From Acidobacteriota bacterium (GTDB lineage: Bacteria > Acidobacteriota > Terriglobia > Acidiferrales > UBA7541), in assembly GCA_003225315.1 (NCBI GenBank), contig QHZD01000024.1, positions 62,001 to 126,000 on the forward strand: a stretch of 64,000 bases of DNA, given 5' to 3'. Made by a program: the position numbers and the translations under genes. Positions 17,202 to 23,218 of the stretch are shown piece after piece. The notes under the pieces are model-generated. The model was not told where the DNA came from. It ran no database searches and saw nothing but the letters and a program-made list of their open reading frames with translations. Numbering within the stretch: position 1 is the first letter of the stretch; the number at the start of each line of letters is the position of its first letter.

Positions 17202-18542
17202 CTAACTGCGCTGATCGATCGGAACATAGTGGCGGGTATCGTGTCCGAGGTAAATCTGCCGGGGCCTGGCAATTTTCTGCTCGGGATCCAGAAGCATCTC
17301 TTCCCATTGCGCGATCCACCCGGAAGTCCGCGGAATCGCGAACAGCACGGGGAACATGGTCATTGGGAAGCCCATCGATTGATAAATGAGGCCGGTATAG
17401 AAATCCACGTTGGGGTAGAGTTTCCGCTTCACAAAGTAATCATCTTCCAGAGCAATGCGCTCGCACTCCAGTGCGATTTCGAGGAGCGGGTTCTTTCCCA
17501 TGAGTTCAAACACTTCATACGCGATGTGCTTGATGATCCGCGCGCGCGGATCATAATTCTTGTACACACGATGGCCGAATCCCATCAGCTTGACTTCGCC
17601 CGCCTTGACGCGCTTGATGAACTCGGGAACCTTTTGGACCGAGCCGATTTGCAAGAGCATGTGCAGGACTTCTTCATTGGCGCCGCCGTGGAGCGGACCG
17701 TACAGGGCGGCGATCGCGGCAGCGGTGGCGGAATACGGATCGACGTGAGAGCTGCCGACACCGCGGATGGTGTTGGCCGAGCAGTTCTGCTCGTGGTCGG
17801 CATGAAGAATAAAGAGAACGTCGAGGGCGCGTTCCAGCGTTGGATTCGGCCGGTACTTCGGCTCGGTAGTGCGAAAGAGCATGTTCAGGAAATTGCCGGG
17901 ATAGCTGAGCTCATTGTCCGGATACACGAACGGCATGCCCAGAGTGTGCCGATAGGAGAACGCCGCGATGGTCGGGACTTTTCCAACCAGGCGATAAGTC
18001 TGCTTCTTGCGAGACTCGACGCTGAAGATGTCTTTCGCGTCGTGATAAAAAGTGGAAAGCGCGGCGATCGTCGAGATCATCATGCCCATGGGATGGGCGT
18101 CGTAGTGAAAGCCGTCGAGGAATTTCTTGATGCTTTCGTGAATGAAAGTGTGGTGCGTGACGTTGTAGGTCCAATCATTCAGTTGCGAAGACGTCGGCAA
18201 TTCGCCATGCAGGAGCAGATACGCCGTCTCCAGATAGGTGCTTTTTTCCGCGAGGTCTTCGATAGGATAGCCGCGATAACGGAGGATGCCGGCGTCGCCA
18301 TCGATGTACGTAATCCTGCTGATGCACGAAGCGGTGTTGTTGAACGCCGGGTCGTAGCTCATCAGGCCAAAATCTTTTGGATCCACTTTAATCTGGCGGA
18401 GGTCAGCGGCACGAATGGTGTCGTGCGTGATGGGGATTTCGTAGGACTTGCCGGTGCGATTGTCGACGATGGTAAGGGTTTGGCGGGGCGTAGCGGAGCC
18501 CTCTTCCTTTCTCGTTGCCGTTGCGGAGAGTGGGGAGTCCAT
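17202..18542 (-). CDS. gltA: Citrate synthase
   Basis: Condenses acetyl-CoA and oxaloacetate to citrate, the entry step of the TCA cycle (cytoplasm). 446 residues from the ATG at 18542, which has GAGGG 7 nt upstream; an earlier in-frame codon adds a basic leader without support. The catalytic triad is present: His285 in GPLHGGANEE, His324 in FGHRVYKNYDP and Asp380 in NVDFYTG, plus the HADHEQN segment at 247-253. The length and N-terminal domain (SYEIPI, DIGDAGILRYRGYPIE-like segment) fit the type II hexameric enzymes of Gram-negatives. The opposite strand carries a long open frame, which is a codon-composition shadow. Confidence 0.95.
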   Translation of the reverse strand: MDSPLSATATRKEEGSATPRQTLTIVDNRTGKSYEIPITHDTIRAADLRQIKVDPKDFGLMSYDPAFNNTASCISRITYIDGDAGILRYRGYPIEDLAEKSTYLETAYLLLHGELPTSSQLNDWTYNVTHHTFIHESIKKFLDGFHYDAHPMGMMISTIAALSTFYHDAKDIFSVESRKKQTYRLVGKVPTIAAFSYRHTLGMPFVYPDNELSYPGNFLNMLFRTTEPKYRPNPTLERALDVLFILHADHEQNCSANTIRGVGSSHVDPYSATAAAIAALYGPLHGGANEEVLHMLLQIGSVQKVPEFIKRVKAGEVKLMGFGHRVYKNYDPRARIIKHIAYEVFELMGKNPLLEIALECERIALEDDYFVKRKLYPNVDFYTGLIYQSMGFPMTMFPVLFAIPRTSGWIAQWEEMLLDPEQKIARPRQIYLGHDTRHYVPIDQRS

Positions 18543-18653
18543 TGAAAAACCCTCAGGGTCGCGGCGCGGCCGTCGCGCTTTCCTTACCACTTTACACCAA
18601 AGCAGGTGCCGCCGGAAACTGGCCGAAGAGGCAGTTCAAAACGCAAAATCCTC

Positions 18654-19775
18654 TTAGCCGTGGGTACGCTGGAATTCGCGCATGAAGCCGGTGAGGGCTT
18701 CGACGGCGGCGAGCTCGACGGCATTGTACAGTGAGACGCGCATGCCTCCGACGGAGCGGTGGCCGGGAGTGCCGACGAGGCCAGCAGCGGCGGCTTCATT
18801 GGCGAACTTTTTTTCAACGGCTTCGTCACCTTTTGCCACGCGGAAGACTACATTCATTTTTGAGCGCGAGGATTCTTCGACGGGGCAGGAGTAGAAGCCA
18901 CCGCTCGACTCGATAGTGTCGTAGAGCAAAGCGACTTTGGACTCATTTCGCTTCACCATTCCCGGAATTCCGCCTTCGGATTCGATCCATTCGAGGACCA
19001 GGCCGACGATGTAGACCGCGAAAGTGGGCGGCGTGTGATAGAGAGACTTTTCCTTTATGTGCGTGCGGTATTGCAGAAGCGTGGGAAGGTTTTTGTCCGC
19101 GCGCTCGGCAAGATCCTTGCGAATGATAACAACAGTGACGCCGGAGGGGCCGAGGTTTTTCTGCGCGCCGGCAAAAATGACGCCGTACTTTTTCACGTCG
19201 ACGGGGCGCGAGGCGATGTCCGAGGACATGTCCGCGACGACCGGCACAGCACCGGTTTCCGGAAGCGCGGTCCATTGCGTGCCTTCGATGGTGTTGTTGG
19301 TGCAGAGATGGACGTAGGAAGCGTCGGGCGAAAATTTGATTTCGTCTCGGCGGGGAAGGCGCGCGAACTTTTCCGATTCGGTGGAGGCCGCTATATTGTG
19401 GGGAAAACCTTTTTTCAATTCACCGATGGCCTTGGCGGTCCAGGTGCCGGTATGGAGAACGTCAACGGGCTTTCCGGGAAGAGCGAGATTCATCGGGGCC
19501 ATGGTGAACTGCATGCTTCCGCCGCCCTGGACGAAGATGACCGCGTAGTCGTCTGAGATTCCGAGGAGAGTGCGGAGCTTTTGTTCCGCCGCGGCGTTGA
19601 TGCTCTCAAATTCGGGAGAGCGGTGGCTCATCTCCATGACGGACATGCCACTGCCGCGCCAGTCGAGAAGCTCTTCGCGGATGCGTTCGAGGACCGGAAG
19701 AGGAAGCGCTCCCGGACCTGCGTTGAAGTTGTGGACGCGCTTGGCGACGCTGGCGCTGACGGTTGCTTGGCTCAA
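18654..19775 (-). CDS. serC: Phosphoserine aminotransferase
   Basis: PLP-dependent class V aminotransferase converting 3-phosphohydroxypyruvate and glutamate to phosphoserine (serine synthesis; also the parallel step of pyridoxal phosphate synthesis). 373 residues. Seen: HNFNAGPGALPLPVL at the N-terminus, SHRSPEF, GGGSMQFTM, and the PLP lysine Lys206 in AGAQKNLGPSG, followed by SLYHTPPTFAVY and the C-terminal HRSVGGMRVSLYNA. The TTG start at 19775 gives the family-typical N-terminus, with GAGG about 11 nt upstream. It has a long upstream region with repeats and a possible promoter at 20220-20262. Confidence 0.95.
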   Translation of the reverse strand: MSQATVSASVAKRVHNFNAGPGALPLPVLERIREELLDWRGSGMSVMEMSHRSPEFESINAAAEQKLRTLLGISDDYAVIFVQGGGSMQFTMAPMNLALPGKPVDVLHTGTWTAKAIGELKKGFPHNIAASTESEKFARLPRRDEIKFSPDASYVHLCTNNTIEGTQWTALPETGAVPVVADMSSDIASRPVDVKKYGVIFAGAQKNLGPSGVTVVIIRKDLAERADKNLPTLLQYRTHIKEKSLYHTPPTFAVYIVGLVLEWIESEGGIPGMVKRNESKVALLYDTIESSGGFYSCPVEESSRSKMNVVFRVAKGDEAVEKKFANEAAAAGLVGTPGHRSVGGMRVSLYNAVELAAVEALTGFMREFQRTHG

Positions 19776-19881
19776 GGCGTGAATTTCCTCTTTCGTGTGG
19801 CGTTCAGTGGCAGCAGTAAGGAGCTAGCGATCATTCTTGGCCTTCCAGAATAGCAGAAGTGACTGACTTGGGAAGAGAGGC

Positions 19882-20088
19882 ATACCCCCACCCCGGGTGT
19901 TTTTGGACAAAGAGTGCGCAATCGCTTGAAAAGAAAAGAGTTGAATTTTGCTGCGTGCAAAAGAGTGCGCAAGAATGTGAAAAGAAAGAGCTTGAATGAA
20001 ATACGAGTCCTCGCCGGCGCGACCGCGCAAACTTTTCCAAAATGGGAAGAATACCCCCCACGCCCGGCAGTTTTCGTAAGAGTGGCAA
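19882..20088. repeat. Duplicated C-rich element with internal degenerate direct repeats
   Basis: Two copies of a C-rich element, 19882-19920 and 20051-20088, both start ATACCCCC, continue with a CCCGG core and a T-run, and end in AAGAGTGCGCAA or AAGAGTGGCAA. Between them two 37-nt degenerate direct repeats (19909-19945 and 19960-19996) share an identical first 12 nt, AAAGAGTGCGCA, and the pattern GAAAAGAAA followed by TTGAA. There is no coding frame with a plausible product. The stretch 19776-20572 therefore holds these repeats, a possible promoter, and otherwise nothing recognised. Confidence 0.6.
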
Positions 20089-20219
20089 ATGCAGGACTTA
20101 GCCGGATACGGAACCTGGAAGAGCGTACGGAAAACGGGATGTAGAAGAGTGACGGGATGAGAGAGCGTTGGGTTGACTCTTTCCGACAAGGTCGGAATCT
20201 TCGATCGGGGCTCAGAGCA

Positions 20220-20262
20220 AGTATACACAAGTCAGAGTAGCATAAACTAGTCTGTGTGTCAA
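20220..20262 (-). promoter_or_regulatory. Possible sigma-70 promoter upstream of serC
   Basis: On the minus strand TTGACA (20257-20262) is followed after 17 nt by TACTCT (20234-20239). A second -10-like box, TATACT, lies at 20220-20225. It would give serC a leader of about 450 nt that contains the C-rich repeat elements. The -10 match is poor, so this is only a candidate. Confidence 0.35.
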
Positions 20263-20572
20263 GTTATTTTCTGGGTATCATTCGAATGGAGTTGTAAGAT
20301 GTTGGAATGATTGCATGTTAAAAGAGTGAAAGTTGAAATTCAGGAATGGGGATGCGGCGCGGGAGCGGAAAATCTTAAAGCGGTCTGGAGCAAGACCAAC
20401 TTCTTCAACTCAGCCACATGCCAGTCACTTTGGCTTCTTGCGCCGAGACGATCCGAAGATTGACCTGATCTCACCGCGACAGAGACGCATGAATAACAGA
20501 ATGTTGAGGGCTACGCCTTCGAGTTCCAACACAGTAAGGCTAAATTGGCGAACGCCTTCGGGGTTGAGCATG

Positions 20573-21379
20573 TCACTTGCTCCCCTTGCCAGTGCTGGCC
20601 GCAGAGTTTGTAATGGCCCGGGGCTCCATTTTCACTACGACCCGCACCGGATATCCCAGAACGTGGTTCGCTACGGCGTTAACCTTTGATAGTGATTCCC
20701 GTCCTTCGAGTAACTCCGCGAACTGACGCTTGTCGGCAGGAAAATAAATCCATAGGTCATCGCTCCCAAGCTCCCAACGACTCGCCTGCGCAACAAGTTC
20801 GCCAAGGAATTTCTGCTGTTGCTGCACCGCTGCCAATATGGCTGCGAGTTGCTCCGAAGAAAGTCCGACAGTGACAACCTTGTTTGCGTTCTTAGACCGC
20901 TCTGTGCGACTGGGTTGATGTGTTATTTTTTCAATGACACTAGCAAGTTCGCGGACTTCCTTCGTCTTTTCCTGAACTTTCTTTGTGGTTTCAATCGCTT
21001 CCTTGCTTAGGGCTTCAATCACTTCTGGAAGCTTGTCTACACCGGCAAGTCGTACTTCTCTCGGAGCATCGTTAAAATGCCACAGACCTTCTATCGTGTC
21101 CTCTCCTCCAGCATCGTCATTCCAACTGCGACATAAAGCGATGCCCCATTTGCCGTTGACCTTGCAATAACCTATCTCATCCTGTCCGCGACGCAGTTCA
21201 TCTTCCCAACGAGAGACAGTAACCCAAACGGGCAAGCCTACATTCAGTTTTCTCAGAGCCTCGTCAAGGACACCAACAACTTTGGTGAGTTCATCGGAAG
21301 CGGTATTGAGGGAAGTTGCCGCAGAGGAGAGGGCCTGAAAATGGGTTTGAATCTTTTCGACTTTCGAAGGATTCGTCAC
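20573..21379 (-). CDS. Hypothetical coiled-coil protein, GTG start
   Basis: Not recognised. 268 residues, no signal peptide. The N-terminal 130 residues are mixed, with ELTKVVGVLDEALRKLN and WVTVSRWEDELRRG. Residues about 118-155 are a charged helix (IEALSKEAIETTKKVQEKTKEV). A central AAILAAVQQQQKFLGELV segment is followed by a C-terminal domain, DLWIYFPADKRQFAELLEG with LGYPVRVVVKM, resembling the C-terminal fold of DnaX-type clamp-loader subunits. The GTG start has AGAGG 4 nt upstream. Base composition looks lower in GC than its neighbours, which could mean transfer. The DnaX resemblance is weak inference. Confidence 0.6.
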   Translation of the reverse strand: MTNPSKVEKIQTHFQALSSAATSLNTASDELTKVVGVLDEALRKLNVGLPVWVTVSRWEDELRRGQDEIGYCKVNGKWGIALCRSWNDDAGGEDTIEGLWHFNDAPREVRLAGVDKLPEVIEALSKEAIETTKKVQEKTKEVRELASVIEKITHQPSRTERSKNANKVVTVGLSSEQLAAILAAVQQQQKFLGELVAQASRWELGSDDLWIYFPADKRQFAELLEGRESLSKVNAVANHVLGYPVRVVVKMEPRAITNSAASTGKGSK

Positions 21380-21735
21380 AAATCCTCTTTTCTTTGCGCC
21401 GTCAAGCGCAGCTAAATTTTTGAAGCTCTTCCGGCTATCAACCAGAAGTCCTACAATCGGCTTCCACCGACTACTACCAACGTATCATATTTTTTAGAAA
21501 AGAGTAACTGCATCAGGCCCGCTAGGGATGCGGCTTCTCGGCGTAGATGACGAGTGCGTGGGCGGGAGAAAGCCGAGACAGAGAGGGCACGATGTATCGT
21601 GCCCCTATGGGGAGGAAAGACGGCGAGCTTTCCGGTCAGAACCGGGACACAAACAACGCGAAACTCGCCCCTACAGTGGATGCGCGAGAAAGGGTTTGAA
21701 TCTATAGTTAGGCAGCTAGCGGCGAGGAGCGCACG
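21380..21735. other. Intergenic region with repeat remnants
   Basis: No gene. It holds a perfect palindrome, GGGCACGAT/ATCGTGCCC (21585-21604, 2-nt centre), followed by the REP-like phrases CCCCTATGGGGAGG and CTCGCCCCTACAG, the kind of short dispersed palindromic debris also seen at 22.4 and 47.2 kb. Confidence 0.5.
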
Positions 21736-22260
21736 ATGACGGCATCGGTCTTTATCGGCACCAGTGTTGACGGGTTCATTGCGCGGCCGAACGGCGATCT
21801 CGACTTTCTTCCGGAGGGTGGAGGCGAGCCCCACGGCTACAACGAGTTTATTGCCAGCGTCGACGCGATTGTGATCGGCCGCAAGACCTTCGAGACGGTT
21901 CTGGCTTTTGAGGCCTGGCCCTACGGCGACAAGCGAGTCGTTGTGCTGAGCAGCCGCCCACTCGATTTGTCCGCAGTGCACGGAGGCGTTGTGGAACAAA
22001 TGGCCGGGCCGCCAGCGGAGATCGTCTCGCAGCTCGCTGCCCACGGGATCAAGCACCTGTACATCGACGGGGGAATCACGATTCAGCGGTTTCTGCGCGA
22101 GGGGGCCATTCAACGGCTCATTATCACGCGCGTGCCCGTGCTCATTGGAGAGGGAATTCCTCTGTTCGACAGTCTGCCGCGCGACATTCGGCTTCGCCAC
22201 GTCGCGACGAGGCATTATCCGAGCGGCTTGGTTCAGAGCGAGTATCAGGTTGTTGAATAA
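21736..22260 (+). CDS. Dihydrofolate reductase-like / RibD C-terminal domain protein
   Basis: NADPH-dependent reductase-like protein of 174 residues related to the RibD C-terminal domain and stand-alone YwjB/YyaP-type proteins. Seen: VFIGTSVDGFIARPNGDLDFL at the N-terminus (quoted in part: SVDGFIARPNG), VIGRKTFETV, VVVLSSRPLDL, IKHLYIDGGITIQRFL and the C-terminal LIITRVPVLIGEGIPLF. The ATG has GAGGAG 6 nt upstream. It stands alone between the hypothetical gene and the repeat region. The physiological substrate of such singletons is unknown; it is not a substitute for folA without further evidence. Confidence 0.85.
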   Translation: MTASVFIGTSVDGFIARPNGDLDFLPEGGGEPHGYNEFIASVDAIVIGRKTFETVLAFEAWPYGDKRVVVLSSRPLDLSAVHGGVVEQMAGPPAEIVSQLAAHGIKHLYIDGGITIQRFLREGAIQRLIITRVPVLIGEGIPLFDSLPRDIRLRHVATRHYPSGLVQSEYQVVE

Positions 22261-22373
22261 CAATAGGCTAGGGCGGGATGACATTGGCTACTAGTCGTCG
22301 TAGATGATGCTGCGGTGGCCGATGGCGACGACGAGGACGACGAGCCTGGCCTGCTGAAGGTGGCAGATGATGG

Positions 22374-22541
22374 GATGTTTCCGCCGAGCATGCCAATGTT
22401 TCGGTCCAGCCACGATCCCTCGACTTCGCTCGGGATGACAGCAGGAGCGAAACAGTCAATGAGGATACGAGAGAGATGTTTCCAGCGAGGGTGCCCGTGT
22501 TTGAGTCCAGCCATGATCCCTCGACTTCGCTCGGGATGACA
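22374..22541. repeat. Two 67-nt REP-like repeat units
   Basis: Units at 22374-22440 and 22475-22541 align without gaps with 9 differences. Each ends in a conserved palindromic core, GATCCCTCGACTTCGCTC followed by GGGATGAC, that can fold as GATCCC/GGGATG around the centre. Together with the copies at 22871-23190 they flank the GIY-YIG gene. The frames through them spell the repeat peptides VIPSEVEGS and CHPERSRG and are not genes. Confidence 0.8.
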
Positions 22542-22567
22542 CCGAGGAGGCCCGGGATGACAGGAGG

Positions 22568-22852
22568 TCATCGGGGAAAGTCTTCGCTTAAGTCACGGAA
22601 CTTCGGATTCATACTACGAATGAGCGCAAGCTTTTTCTCCCGGCGCCAGCCCTTGACTTGTTTCTCTCTGCTTATAGCGTTCCGCACCTCGCCGAAAGGC
22701 TCGAAGTAGACCAGGCGGACTACATCGTATTTGCTGGTGAAGCCGGGACAGAGTTTTTGCTTGTGATGGGCCACGCGGCGCTCCAGACGGTTTGTAACCC
22801 CGGTGTAAAGGACTCCGGATGCGTTCGCAAGAATGTAGACGTGGTAGACCAT
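22568..22852 (-). CDS. GIY-YIG nuclease-domain protein (stand-alone)
   Basis: Small single-domain GIY-YIG superfamily protein of 94 residues, related to the YhbQ/UPF0213 type rather than UvrC. Seen: the YHVYILANASGVLYTGVTN segment (in place of GIY-YIG: VYI and YTG), the conserved Arg in NRLERRVAHHK, the Lys/Tyr stretch FTSKYDVVRLVYFE, and the Glu of ISREKQVKGWRREKKLALI. Start: ATG at 22852 gives the family N-terminus; seven extra upstream codons run into a repeat. Both flanks are REP-like repeats, which may be substrates or hitch-hikers. Activity is unproven for this subgroup. Confidence 0.8.
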   Translation of the reverse strand: MVYHVYILANASGVLYTGVTNRLERRVAHHKQKLCPGFTSKYDVVRLVYFEPFGEVRNAISREKQVKGWRREKKLALIRSMNPKFRDLSEDFPR

Positions 22853-22870
22853 TCTTGGGCGCGATTCTCT

Positions 22871-23190
22871 CACAGCGTCCCACGATATGCCGTTGAGGGC
22901 ATGCGTCTGAGGTGTTTTCGTCGGCCTGATTTAGGGCGCGATCCAGCCACGATCCCTCGACTACGTGGCCGGCGCTTACAAACCAAGCGCAGGAAAAAAC
23001 CGGCCACTCCGCTCGGGATGACAGTCTAGGCGGGCGGCGACCTTCCCGAGTCTGAACGGGGATCCCAGCGGCGCGACACTTTCAGAGCGTTCCACGATGT
23101 ATCGTTGACGGCGTAGGTCTGAGGTGTTTTCATCGACCTGATTTGGGGCTCGATCCAGCCACGATCCCTCGGCTTCGCTCGGGATGGCAG
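22871..23190. repeat. Two 90-nt repeat units ending in REP cores
   Basis: Copies at 22871-22960 and 23083-23172 align over 90 nt without gaps (shared phrases CACGAT, GTCTGAGGTGTTTTC, GATCCAGCCACGATCCCTCG). Each runs into a REP core. The first core is split by a 43-nt insert (separate entry) and resumes as TCCGCTCGGGATGACA at 23006-23021. The second continues intact to about 23190. This fills most of the 366 nt between the GIY-YIG gene and the RNase R stop; no gene is present. Confidence 0.75.
22965..23007. mobile_element. 43-nt miniature inverted-repeat insertion inside a REP core
   Basis: The element begins GTGGCCGG (22965-22972) and ends CCGGCCAC (23000-23007), a perfect 8-bp terminal inverted repeat, with an inner GCGCTT/AAGCGC hairpin (22972-22990). 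It interrupts the loop of a REP core: the intact copies read CTCGACTTCGCTCGGG, here CTCGACTAC, the insert, then TCCGCTCGGG. It encodes nothing. Its size points to a non-autonomous element or palindromic repeat moved in trans. Confidence 0.6.
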
Positions 23191-23218
23191 CGGGACGGAT
23201 GGCGAGATTAACTCGCCG

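Noticed and set aside
17103-18545. A 480-codon open frame antisense to citrate synthase
   Set aside because: The complete gltA with its catalytic triad lies on the other strand; the antisense protein has no recognisable domain.
22245-22571. A 108-codon minus-strand frame through the repeats
   Set aside because: It spells the known repeat-type peptides CHPERSRG and VIPSEVEGS; there is no ribosome-binding site. It is a translation of REP-like DNA.
22374-23190. CRISPR array
   Set aside because: The repeats are long, few, unevenly spaced and diverged, with a gene between them. No regular unique spacers and no cas genes in the window.
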